Under the pieces are notes generated by a model that did not search any database, was not told where the DNA came from, and worked only from the letters and a program-made list of their open reading frames with translations. From positions 1 to 19,487 of the forward strand of contig JAHRVZ010000307.1 of the NCBI GenBank assembly GCA_019090405.1: a stretch of DNA of 19,487 nucleotides, read 5' to 3'. Positions 1-7,183 of the stretch are shown piece by piece. How positions within the stretch are numbered: position 1 is the first letter of the stretch; the number at the start of each line of letters is the position of its first letter. The stretch is from Paracoccaceae bacterium. Lineage in GTDB: Bacteria; Pseudomonadota; Alphaproteobacteria; Rhodobacterales; Rhodobacteraceae. The position numbers and the translations under genes are program-made.

Positions 1-2
1 GT

Positions 3-887
3 TGGGTGATTTCACCGTTGCTGGGTGGGGCCGTGGCAGCCGCGTTTCTGGCGTTTATCAAGGCGCGGATCATCTATCGCGACGACAAAATCGCAGCCGC
101 GCGCACCTGGGTTCCGGTTCTTGTCGGCATCATGGCCGGGGCTTTTGCCGCCTATCTGGCGGTGAAAGGGCTGAAACGGATCGTCAAGATTGACGTGCAA
201 ACGGCGCTGATGATCGGAGCAACGATTGGCCTGCTATTCTATCTGGTGACACGCCCGTTTGTGCGCAAACAATCCGAAGGTCTTGAGAACCGCAACAAGT
301 CGGTCAAAGTGCTATTCCGCCTGCCTTTGGTGTTCTCGGCCGCTTTGCTAAGCTTTGCCCATGGGGCTAACGATGTCGCAAACGCAGTAGGACCGTTGGC
401 CGCGATCGTGCATGCCACTGAATTTGGGGATTTTGCCGCCAAAGTATCAATCCCGCTTTGGGTGATGGTCATTGGAGCCTTTGGTATTTCGTTTGGATTG
501 TTCCTGTTTGGACCCAAGCTGATCCGCATGGTCGGCAGTCAAATCACCAAGCTAAACCCAATGCGGGCATTTTGTGTGGCATTGTCTGCCGCTATTACTG
601 TGATTGTGGCCAGCTGGCTGGGTCTGCCGGTCAGCTCGACCCACATTGCTGTTGGTGGTGTGTTTGGCGTCGGCTTTTTCCGCGAATGGCATATGGAGCG
701 ACGGTTGCGGAAAATGACGGTGGATATTCCAGCCGCCAAGCGTATCGCACCGGAAGAACGGCGTCGGCGTAAACTGGTGCGTCGTTCACATTTCATGACC
801 ATCGTGGCCGCTTGGGTCATCACGGTACCTGCAGCTGCCGTTATGTCAGGATTGATATTTTTGCTGTTGAATGCGTTGGTGGTTTAG
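3..887 (+). CDS. pit: Inorganic phosphate transporter, PiT family (3' part, start outside the window)
   Basis: This is a secondary phosphate (or metal-phosphate) symporter of the inner membrane. The reading frame is already open at base 3 (a TGG codon) and the sequence up to the edge reads as membrane protein, so the true start lies upstream. The GTG at base 6 is probably internal. About 294 residues remain. The PiT signature SFAHGANDVANAVGPLAA lies near visible residues 117-134 and is probably the second of the two GANDVAN repeats of this family. Several hydrophobic helices follow, including VMVIGAFGISFGLFLFG and a C-terminal helix ending at the TAG stop. A basic cytoplasmic stretch (RRLRKM to RRRRKLVRRS) precedes the last helix. 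The gene converges on argF and has no visible functional link to it. The family call is firm. Substrate and ion coupling are inferred from the family. Confidence 0.9.
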   Translation, partial: WVISPLLGGAVAAAFLAFIKARIIYRDDKIAAARTWVPVLVGIMAGAFAAYLAVKGLKRIVKIDVQTALMIGATIGLLFYLVTRPFVRKQSEGLENRNKSVKVLFRLPLVFSAALLSFAHGANDVANAVGPLAAIVHATEFGDFAAKVSIPLWVMVIGAFGISFGLFLFGPKLIRMVGSQITKLNPMRAFCVALSAAITVIVASWLGLPVSSTHIAVGGVFGVGFFREWHMERRLRKMTVDIPAAKRIAPEERRRRKLVRRSHFMTIVAAWVITVPAAAVMSGLIFLLLNALVV

Positions 888-926
888 ACTCTGGACGCGC
901 CTGTTCCTTTCGTGGCGGCGCTCATT

Positions 927-939
927 CGCCCTACGGGCG
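927..939. terminator. Small GC-rich hairpin between convergent pit and argF
   Basis: CGCCC-TAC-GGGCG forms a 5-bp stem with a 3-base loop in the 58-base gap between the convergent pit and argF stop codons. No clear T-run follows on either strand, so a role as a bidirectional terminator is only a positional guess. Confidence 0.25.
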
Positions 940-945
940 GCCTCG

Positions 946-1872
946 CTAGAGACCGAGACACCAGCGCATGATGGCCTTTTGCGCGTGAAGCCGGTTTTCC
1001 GCCTCGTCAAAGATCACCGATTGCGGGCCATCCATAACCTCGGATGAGACTTCTTCTTCGCGGTGGGCAGGCAGGCAGTGCATAAACAATGCGTCCGGTT
1101 TCGCCGCTGCCATCAGCTTTTCGTTGACCTGATATGGCCGCAGCATGTTGTGGCGCCGTTCACGGGCGGATTGGGCGTCATGCATCGACACCCAGGTATC
1201 GGCTACAACAAGGTCTGCGCCTTCCACTGCCTTGAACGCATCGCGTTCGATGACGACGTTACTGCCCTTTGAACGTGCCAGTGCGACGAATTCATCTTCG
1301 GGGTCCAAATGCGCAGGCCCGGTAAATGTCAGATCAAAGCCAAATTGGCCCGCAGCATGCAGAAACGATGCGCACACGTTGTTGCCATCCCCGGTCCAGA
1401 CCACCTTTTTGCCGGCAATCGGGCCGCGATGTTCCTCAAAGGTCATTATGTCGGCCATGATCTGGCAGGGATGCGTCCGGTCGGTCAGGCCGTTGATGAC
1501 CGGCACATCGGCATATTCCGCCATTTCAGAGAGCACGGATTCATCAAAAGTGCGGATCATGATCATATCGACATAGCGCGACAATACACGCGCCGAGTCG
1601 GCAATGGTTTCACCATGGCCAAGCTGCATATCATTGCCCGACAACATCATGGTCTGCCCACCCATCTGGCGCACGCCAACGTCGAAAGAGACGCGTGTCC
1701 GGGTCGAGGGTTTTTCAAATATCATCGCCACTATGCGCCCGGCCAGCGCCTGATCTTGGTCAAGAGTACCTTTGGGGCGACCCTGACGGGCTTGTTTCAT
1801 TGTCACGGCACTGTCGATCATACTGCGTAAATCAGCAGGGTCGGTTTTGTGGATGTCCAGGAAATGGGTCAT
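946..1872 (-). CDS. argF: Ornithine carbamoyltransferase
   Basis: The enzyme condenses ornithine with carbamoyl phosphate to give citrulline in cytoplasmic arginine synthesis. The 308-residue protein has the normal length of the family. The carbamoyl-phosphate loop STRTR is at residues 56-60, HPCQ at 134-137, and the ornithine-loop Cys in HCLPAHR at 265-271. The Asp-containing DTWVSM segment is at 225-230. The substrate-binding SMG motif reads SMH here, a mild departure from the textbook form. The ATG at 1872 gives the expected N-terminus. The gene lies 18 bases downstream of argD on the same strand, so the two are very likely co-transcribed. The motifs point to an anabolic OTC and not an aspartate carbamoyltransferase. 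Confidence 0.95.
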   Translation of the reverse strand: MTHFLDIHKTDPADLRSMIDSAVTMKQARQGRPKGTLDQDQALAGRIVAMIFEKPSTRTRVSFDVGVRQMGGQTMMLSGNDMQLGHGETIADSARVLSRYVDMIMIRTFDESVLSEMAEYADVPVINGLTDRTHPCQIMADIMTFEEHRGPIAGKKVVWTGDGNNVCASFLHAAGQFGFDLTFTGPAHLDPEDEFVALARSKGSNVVIERDAFKAVEGADLVVADTWVSMHDAQSARERRHNMLRPYQVNEKLMAAAKPDALFMHCLPAHREEEVSSEVMDGPQSVIFDEAENRLHAQKAIMRWCLGL

Positions 1873-1890
1873 TTGGTATCGCTTTGTTTT

Positions 1891-3075
1891 CTATAGAGCT
1901 AAAGTAGCTTCGATTTGAGAGGCCGCCGTATCAAGGCGGTTGATAGCTTCGGTGATTTCATCATCCGAAAGGGTCAGGGGCGGCAGCAGGCGCACAATAT
2001 TATCAGCCGCCGGAACAGTGACAACCAAAGCGTCATAGCCCGCGTTGACCACATCCATATTCAGCGCCTTGCATTTCAGCCCTAACATCAGACCAGAACC
2101 ACGCACTGCCTCAAAAACATCTGGATGGCTGGCAACCAATCCCTCAAGTTTTTGGCGCAGCAATCCTGCCTTGCGGTTCACTTCGGCAAGGAACTCAGGC
2201 GTGGCCACAACATCCATCACCGCGCAGCCAACAGCACAGCCCAACGGGTTGCCGCCATAGGTCGATCCGTGGGTGCCCGCAGTCATCCCAGAGGCTGCCG
2301 ATTCCGTCGCCAGAACCGCACCAAGAGGAAAGCCGCCACCGATGCCTTTGGCAACCATCATGATATCTGGGGTGATCCCAGCCCATTCATGGGCAAACAG
2401 TTTGCCAGTCCGCCCAACGCCACATTGGATTTCATCCAGGATCAGCAGAACTTCATGTTCGTCACACAGATCGCGAATAGCCTTAAGGTTCGCATCCGGC
2501 AACGGGCGAATACCGCCTTCACCCTGAATAGGTTCCAGCAGGATTGCGGCTGTTGTATCGGTGATCGCGTCTGTTATGGCGTCCAGATCGTCCCATGCAA
2601 GATGCACAAAGCCGCCCAGCACAGGGCCAAACCCTTTGGTCATTTTCTCAGACCCTGCGGCGGAAATGCCAGCAGCGGAACGACCATGAAATGAGCCATC
2701 AAAGGTAATGATATCGGTGCGCTGCACGTCGCCTTTGTCGAACCAGTATTTACGCGCCATTTTCACCGCCAGCTCGCAGGCTTCGGTGCCGGAATTGGTG
2801 AAAAACACCGTGTCGGCAAAGGTTGCATCGACCAGTTTGTCAGCCAATGCCTGTTGCTGAGGAATATGATACAGGTTTGATGTATGCCACAGGTTCTGCG
2901 CCTGATTGGTCAGCGCATCCACAAGCGCGGGATTGGCATGGCCCAACACGTTCACAGCAATACCGCCGCCCATGTCCAGCATACGTCGCCCATCGGCCTC
3001 GATCAGCCATGAGCCTTCGCCCTTAACAAACGTAAGGGGGGCACGGGTATAGGTCGGCAGAACGGACGGGATCAT
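1891..3075 (-). CDS. argD: Acetylornithine aminotransferase (PLP class III)
   Basis: This enzyme converts N-acetylglutamate semialdehyde and glutamate to N-acetylornithine and 2-oxoglutarate. Many ArgD proteins also act as succinyldiaminopimelate aminotransferases. I chose the ATG at 3075 because an AAAGGA Shine-Dalgarno sequence lies just upstream. The protein is then 394 residues beginning MIPSVLPTYTRAPLTF, the usual ArgD N-terminus. A longer open frame reaching 3171 adds 32 residues without family character. The phosphate-binding NSGTEA is at residues 94-99. The cofactor Asp lies in LILDEIQCGVGRTG (about D214), and the Schiff-base Lys in VAKGIGGGFPLGA is about K243. The gene leads an argD-argF operon. 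It is divergent from the MFS gene at 3330, with 254 bases between them that should hold both promoters, although I could not place either with confidence. Confidence 0.94.
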   Translation of the reverse strand: MIPSVLPTYTRAPLTFVKGEGSWLIEADGRRMLDMGGGIAVNVLGHANPALVDALTNQAQNLWHTSNLYHIPQQQALADKLVDATFADTVFFTNSGTEACELAVKMARKYWFDKGDVQRTDIITFDGSFHGRSAAGISAAGSEKMTKGFGPVLGGFVHLAWDDLDAITDAITDTTAAILLEPIQGEGGIRPLPDANLKAIRDLCDEHEVLLILDEIQCGVGRTGKLFAHEWAGITPDIMMVAKGIGGGFPLGAVLATESAASGMTAGTHGSTYGGNPLGCAVGCAVMDVVATPEFLAEVNRKAGLLRQKLEGLVASHPDVFEAVRGSGLMLGLKCKALNMDVVNAGYDALVVTVPAADNIVRLLPPLTLSDDEITEAINRLDTAASQIEATLAL

Positions 3076-3315
3076 TGGATCATCCTTTGAAAGTATAAGC
3101 TCCGATAAGTGCATCAATCGGGGCGGTTTCGTCAATATGGTGGGTGAGGGTTGCGCCGATATGTGGCGCATAGATCAAACAGAACGCAGGACTTAGCGTC
3201 GGCGTCGGAGCAGTGTGATATGTGCGTGTTTGATCATGGCGCGTTGCCTAGCGCAGTCAGCCAGAAATGAAAAGCACCAATTTGGCACCGCGCATTGACA
3301 TCCCCGCATAGAGTG

Positions 3316-3332
3316 GCAGGAATGCCGACATG
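3316..3332 (+). promoter_or_regulatory. Shine-Dalgarno leader with a three-codon minigene before the MFS start
   Basis: GCAGGAATGCC (3316-3326) places AGGA 8 bases before the ATG at 3330. The same leader contains an out-of-frame ATG (3322) that reads ATG CCG ACA TGA, and its stop overlaps the MFS start codon as ATGA. The identical 11-mer recurs at 4578-4588 before the next gene. This is seen directly. A regulatory role is inference. Confidence 0.4.
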
Positions 3333-4559
3333 ACATCCCACTGGTCCCTGCGCAATTTCCGCCTGTTGTTTTCTGCCTCTGCTGTTTCCAACCTTGGTGA
3401 TGGTGTTTCGGCGCTGGCCGTTCCATGGCTGGCCACATTGATCACCCGTGATCCAATGCTGATTGCGGCCGTGGCCTTTGCCACCAGATTGCCCTGGCTG
3501 TTGTTTTCCATCCCCGCCGGCGTCTGGACCGATCGCGTTGATCGCCGTCGGTTGATGGTACAGGCCGATCTGTTTCGGATGTTGCTGACTTTTGGGATCG
3601 TGGCGATGATCTTGTCAATGCCAACCTTTCCGCCCGATCAGGGTGGATTGTTCATTGTCGGCCTTTGTGGCGTGGCGTTCCTGCTAGGCGCAGCCGAGGT
3701 GGTTCGGGACAATGCGGCACAGACGGTTCTGCCTGCAATCGTTCCCAAAGATGCTCTTGAACTGGCCAATGGTCAGCTTTGGAGCATCGAGCAAATAATG
3801 GGATCGTTTGTCGGCCCACCGCTTGCCGGATTGCTGATCGCCTATGCTGTGCCTGCCCCGTTTGCTTTGGATGCGCTCAGCTTTGCGCTGGCTGCCGGGT
3901 TGGTCTGGTTCATGGCGGTAACGCCAAGACCAGCCCGCGCAGGTCGGTCAGCCTGGGTCGAAGCACGCGAAGGCATCAACTGGTTACGCGGTCATCGCAC
4001 GATTTTGCAATTGGCGATAATCTTGGGGCTGATGAATGCGCTGGCGATAATGACAGTCACGATTTTGGTCCTCTTTTCACAGGAAATATTGGGGTTAAGC
4101 GCTGCGGGTCATGGTCTGTTGTTAACGGCAGGTGCCGCAGGTGGTGTGGTTGGCGGGTTGGTTTGCCCGCGTATTGCCGCTCGGATAGGACAAACACCGG
4201 CGTTGATTGTGGCGGTTGCGTTGATGGCGTTGTGCTTTGCAACCATCTGGCTGGCCAGTTCGACATGGATTGTGGCGGTTGCGCTGTTCTTTGAGATGTT
4301 TGCCGCGCTGTTATGGAACGTCGTTACCGTGTCGTATCGCCAGCGATTGATCCCGGACGACCTGCTGGGTCGGGTCAATAGCCTGTATCGGTTCTTTGGC
4401 TGGGGCATGATGCCTGTTGGCGCCTTGCTTGGCGGATGGATCGTGACCATTGCAGCACCCGACATCGGACGCGAGGCAGCCCTGCGCCTACCGTTCCTGC
4501 TGGCTGCGGGTGGCATGGGTGGCATTTGGATTTATTGCGCCGCAAGGCTTCGGCTTTGA
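3330..4559 (+). CDS. Major facilitator superfamily transporter, EntS/MFS_3-like exporter
   Basis: This is a 409-residue inner-membrane permease with about 12 predicted helices. It starts at an ATG with AGGA 8 bases upstream. The loop 2-3 MFS motif A appears as AGVWTDRVDRRR near residues 63-74. The N-terminus SLRNFRLLFSASAVSNLGDG is typical of the enterobactin-exporter-like (MFS_3) branch, whose members mostly export siderophores, macrolides or other small molecules. A second motif A-like segment, PRIAARIG, is in the C-terminal half. Its TGA stop overlaps a TTG that may start the next permease gene, so the two are probably one transcript. No biosynthetic or siderophore gene lies nearby to suggest a substrate. 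The family is clear and the cargo unknown. Confidence 0.85.
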   Translation: MTSHWSLRNFRLLFSASAVSNLGDGVSALAVPWLATLITRDPMLIAAVAFATRLPWLLFSIPAGVWTDRVDRRRLMVQADLFRMLLTFGIVAMILSMPTFPPDQGGLFIVGLCGVAFLLGAAEVVRDNAAQTVLPAIVPKDALELANGQLWSIEQIMGSFVGPPLAGLLIAYAVPAPFALDALSFALAAGLVWFMAVTPRPARAGRSAWVEAREGINWLRGHRTILQLAIILGLMNALAIMTVTILVLFSQEILGLSAAGHGLLLTAGAAGGVVGGLVCPRIAARIGQTPALIVAVALMALCFATIWLASSTWIVAVALFFEMFAALLWNVVTVSYRQRLIPDDLLGRVNSLYRFFGWGMMPVGALLGGWIVTIAAPDIGREAALRLPFLLAAGGMGGIWIYCAARLRL

Positions 4560-5503
4560 GCGGCAGATTAGGGCGCCGCAGGAATGCCAAAACGGATCAA
4601 ACCCGCGCCATATTTACGCCAAAACCGCAAAACCCGGCAGTTGCCGCGATTCTGATATTGTGCGCTTCGGCATTTATTGCGGCCTCTACACTTTTTGCCA
4701 AGGCATTGGGAACCGGACAGATCGGCCCACCAATTCATGCCCTGCAAATCAGTCAGGCGCGGTTTATGTTTGCGTTTATTATAATGGGCAGCGCGATCCT
4801 GATCATGCGACCAAAACTGACGCGGGTGCATTGGGGGCTGCATATTGGCCGGACCACCTGTGGCTGGATAGGCTCGACGCTTATTTTTGCATCGGTGGCC
4901 TATATCCCGATGGCGGATGCCACCGCCATCAGCTTTTTGAATCCGGTTTTTGCGATGATACTGGCGATCCCTATACTGGGCGAAAAAGTCGGCCCTATAC
5001 GTTGGCTGGCCGCGGCCATTGCCCTGATTGGCGCGCTGATTCTGCTGCGCCCGACCCCGGATAGCTTTCATCCTGCGGCCTTGTTGGCATTGGCCGCGGC
5101 CTTGATCATCGGGATCGAGCTGATGTTCATGAAGAAACTTGCAGGATCCGAACGCGTGTTGCAAATTCTGTTCATCAACAATCTGATCGGATTGGGCATA
5201 GCATCGGTTGCGGCGCAACCCGTCTGGCAAATTCCAACGGATATCCAATGGGTTGCCCTAGCCGGAGTCGGCATTACCATGGCCTGCGCACAGGTGTTTT
5301 TCATCAATGGCATAGCCCGCGCAGACGCCAGTTTTGTGGCTCCGTTCAGCTATGCGGTTCTGGTGTTTGCAACCATTTATGACTTTGTCGCTTTTGACGC
5401 GGTGCCCGATTGGGTCACTATTCTGGGGGCCGGGGTGATCGTCTCGGGTGCGCTTCTTTTGGCAATGCGCGAGGGCCAAGTCAGGCGCCGTGTCAGGCCT
5501 TGA
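4556..5503 (+). CDS. EamA/DMT superfamily permease (non-ATG start)
   Basis: This is an inner-membrane permease of the drug/metabolite transporter superfamily with two EamA repeats and about ten helices. The repeat signature TAISFLNPVFAMILAIPILGE closes the first half, and ARADASFVAPFSYAVLVFA is its counterpart in the second. There is no usable ATG. The frame upstream as far as 4436 encodes non-family sequence inside the MFS gene. I list TTG 4556, which overlaps the MFS stop as TTGA and has AAGG 8 bases upstream, giving 315 residues. ACG 4592 is an alternative: it also has AGGA 8 bases upstream and gives the N-terminus (M)DQTRAIFTPKPQNPAV, 303 residues, close to the usual family length. The 3' end overlaps the convergent ABC-2 gene by 11 bases. 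The substrate is unknown, and EamA members move amino acids, nucleotides or other metabolites. Confidence 0.82.
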   Translation: MSGRLGRRRNAKTDQTRAIFTPKPQNPAVAAILILCASAFIAASTLFAKALGTGQIGPPIHALQISQARFMFAFIIMGSAILIMRPKLTRVHWGLHIGRTTCGWIGSTLIFASVAYIPMADATAISFLNPVFAMILAIPILGEKVGPIRWLAAAIALIGALILLRPTPDSFHPAALLALAAALIIGIELMFMKKLAGSERVLQILFINNLIGLGIASVAAQPVWQIPTDIQWVALAGVGITMACAQVFFINGIARADASFVAPFSYAVLVFATIYDFVAFDAVPDWVTILGAGVIVSGALLLAMREGQVRRRVRP

Positions 5504-6296
5504 TCCGATAGCCGGTTTTAAGCATCCACCAGGCCAATAATCCCACAACCAGTGCTGAGCAGAATGAAACGCCAAGCCCCAGCGTGATCGAGCTGTCCGA
5601 AACCCCGATCATGCCATAGCGCGCTCCGTCAATCAGATAGAATACCGGGTTCACATGGGTGATTTTGGTCAGCATCGGCGGCAAGGACTGCACCGAATAA
5701 AATGTGCCGGACAAAAACGCCAAAGGGGTGATGACAAAATTCGAAATCGCGGCAAGCTGATCAAATCGGGTGGCATAAATGGCCGCTATGATGCCAAGCC
5801 CTCCAAGAAAGGCCGATCCAACGACCACATACAGCAAAACCAAAAGCGGGTATTTTGGCACAATCCCCAAGACCAGCGCCAAGGCCCCAGCTATCGCCAC
5901 CGCCACCAACAGCCCACGTATGATACCGCCAGTGAGATAGCCAAGAACCAGTTCGGTTGCCGACAATGGTGGCATCAGCGTATCCACAATATTGCCCTGT
6001 ACTTTGGCCGTGGCAATCGAAGACGAAGTATTGGCGAAGGAATTCTGGATCACCGTCATCATCAACAGCCCTGGCGCAATGAAGGTGATGAACGCCACCC
6101 CCATCACTTCACCGCGATGTGGGCCGATGGCAATGCTAAAGATCAACAGGAACAACCCGGCTGTCACCAGGGGTGCCAGAACGGTCTGGGTTTTGATCTT
6201 CCAGAACCGCCGGACCTCACGCTGAGCAAGGGTAAACAACCCCAACCAATTGACCCGCCCGAACCGACGCACCCCCAGATCGCTTTGGTTTTGCAT
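5493..6296 (-). CDS. ABC-2 type transporter permease (orphan)
   Basis: This is an integral membrane subunit of an ABC exporter with about six hydrophobic helices. Family features include QREVRRFWKIKTQTVLAPL before the first helix, the extracytoplasmic-loop to helix segment SNFVITPLAFLSGTFYSVQS, and the C-terminal LPPMLTKITHVNPVFYLIDG typical of the ABC2_membrane family (NodJ/DrrB-like). I chose the ATG at 6296 (267 residues, starting MQNQSDLGVRR), with GGGA upstream. A longer frame to 6353 adds 19 residues without recognisable character. No ABC ATPase gene lies next to it, which is unusual because these permeases normally pair with one. The partner must be elsewhere, or this is a remnant of a split pair. 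Substrate unknown. Confidence 0.85.
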   Translation of the reverse strand: MQNQSDLGVRRFGRVNWLGLFTLAQREVRRFWKIKTQTVLAPLVTAGLFLLIFSIAIGPHRGEVMGVAFITFIAPGLLMMTVIQNSFANTSSSIATAKVQGNIVDTLMPPLSATELVLGYLTGGIIRGLLVAVAIAGALALVLGIVPKYPLLVLLYVVVGSAFLGGLGIIAAIYATRFDQLAAISNFVITPLAFLSGTFYSVQSLPPMLTKITHVNPVFYLIDGARYGMIGVSDSSITLGLGVSFCSALVVGLLAWWMLKTGYRIKA

Positions 6297-6371
6297 GATG
6301 TGTTTCCCGGTGTTTGAGGATTCAGTTGACGACTTGGTGCAAAACTTATGCACCGCTTGTGTTACTACGCC

Positions 6372-6399
6372 TTGTAACTCAGACCACAGTGATTAAAAT
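6372..6399 (+). promoter_or_regulatory. Candidate gcrA promoter
   Basis: TTGTAA (6372-6377) and TAAAAT (6394-6399) are separated by 16 bases, a fair sigma-70-type match, about 80 bases before the gcrA ATG. A GATTC site (GANTC, the CcrM methylation target) lies further upstream at 6319-6323, nearer the divergent ABC-2 gene. The promoter is proposed from sequence likeness only. Confidence 0.35.
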
Positions 6400-6479
6400 A
6401 GGGCGCTGATACGAATTTCAGTAGCGGTCGCATTTCGGGGCCGCTTTTTGCTGAAACGCCAAAGCTGGAAAGGCCTGCC

Positions 6480-7052
6480 ATGTCCTGGACTGACGAGCGT
6501 GTTGAAACGCTCAAAAAATTGTGGGGAGAGGGCCAGTCGGCCAGCCAGATCGCCAAGGAGCTTGGCGGCGTCACACGCAACGCCGTGATCGGCAAGGTGC
6601 ATCGCCTTGGCCTGTCCAACCGTGCCACCGCAGCCGGCGCCAAGGCCGAGCCCAAGGCCAAGCCCGCAGCAAAACCCAAGGCCGAACCACGGCCTTCGCC
6701 CAAAACCGAGGCGGCGCGCCCGATTACGCCGAACTCGCCCGCTGCCGGAGGCCGGCCAAACATCCCGGCGCGCAAACAGATAATTCCCGCCGGGCAACCG
6801 TTGCCACCCCAGCCCTCAGCAAACGAAATTAGCCCCGAGGCGTTGGCCAAGGTCAACGAGGTCGAAAAAGGCTCTAAAAAGATAAGTCTGATGGAATTGA
6901 CTGAACGGACCTGCAAATGGCCCGTAGGTGATCCTGCAACCGAAGATTTCTGGTTCTGTGGCTTGCCTGTTCAATCCGGCAAACCCTATTGCGAGGCGCA
7001 TGTCGGCGTGGCGTTCCAACCCATGAGCGCCCGCCGCGACCGTCGTCGGTAA
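6480..7052 (+). CDS. gcrA: GcrA cell-cycle regulator
   Basis: GcrA is a transcription factor of alphaproteobacteria that binds sigma-70 holoenzyme and acts at promoters carrying CcrM-methylated GANTC sites. The 190-residue protein opens with the conserved DNA-binding helix-turn-helix (SWTDERVETLKKLWGEG, then SQIAKELGGVTRNAVIGK, residues 2-45). A long Pro/Ala/Lys-rich linker follows (about 50-120). It ends with the conserved sigma-interacting segment, seen as CKWPVGDP at about 141-148, FWFCGLPVQSGKPYCEAH and a basic tail. Length and domain order are normal. The ATG at 6480 has a good GGAAAGG ribosome site. It lies divergent from the ABC-2 permease and convergent with the monooxygenase, and is probably monocistronic. 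Two strong hairpins follow it. Confidence 0.95.
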   Translation: MSWTDERVETLKKLWGEGQSASQIAKELGGVTRNAVIGKVHRLGLSNRATAAGAKAEPKAKPAAKPKAEPRPSPKTEAARPITPNSPAAGGRPNIPARKQIIPAGQPLPPQPSANEISPEALAKVNEVEKGSKKISLMELTERTCKWPVGDPATEDFWFCGLPVQSGKPYCEAHVGVAFQPMSARRDRRR

Positions 7053-7080
7053 ATCAAACATTCCGACCAAGGTGAGGTAG

Positions 7081-7103
7081 CCGTTTTCTTTCAAAGAAAA
7101 CGG
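7081..7103. terminator. First hairpin of a tandem pair between gcrA and the monooxygenase gene
   Basis: The arms CCGTTTTCTTT and AAAGAAAACGG are perfect inverted repeats around a single C, so in RNA the stem would be about 9 bp with a small loop. It lies 28 bases after the gcrA stop, between convergent genes, and could terminate gcrA. The stem itself is T/A-rich and no long T-run follows it. Confidence 0.5.
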
Positions 7104-7104
7104 G

Positions 7105-7127
7105 CCGGAATTTTTAGAAAATTCCGG
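7105..7127. terminator. Second hairpin of the tandem pair
   Basis: CCGGAATTTT (7105-7114) and AAAATTCCGG (7118-7127) form a perfect 10-bp stem with a TAG loop, one base after the first hairpin. The symmetry would work on either strand, which suits the ends of convergent gcrA and the monooxygenase gene. Function is inferred from position and structure. Confidence 0.5.
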
Positions 7128-7183
7128 TTCCTGCAACTTTGGATCGTCTGACACAGCCAAGTGCCAATGCGGAGTATCAGCCT

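Noticed and set aside
3092..3097. TATACT (minus strand) as a -10 box for argD
   Set aside because: It lies 16 bases before the start codon, leaving no room for a leader with the ribosome site, and no -35 box has suitable spacing.
3076..3171. N-terminal extension of argD
   Set aside because: ATG 3075 has a strong Shine-Dalgarno sequence and begins exactly with the ArgD N-terminus. The 32 extra residues look untranslated.
3295..3300. Perfect TTGACA as a -35 box for the MFS gene
   Set aside because: There is no -10 box at 16-18 bases downstream. That position is the Shine-Dalgarno region, and the start codon follows too closely.
4436..4555. Longer start for the DMT permease gene inside the MFS gene
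   Set aside because: The added residues are Arg/Cys/His-rich without membrane or family character and simply mirror the MFS reading frame. TTG 4556 or ACG 4592 fits the family length.
4450..5313. Several 80-220 codon frames on both strands within the DMT gene
   Set aside because: They are shadows of the EamA-coding frame, rich in Arg, Gln and Cys, with no family likeness.
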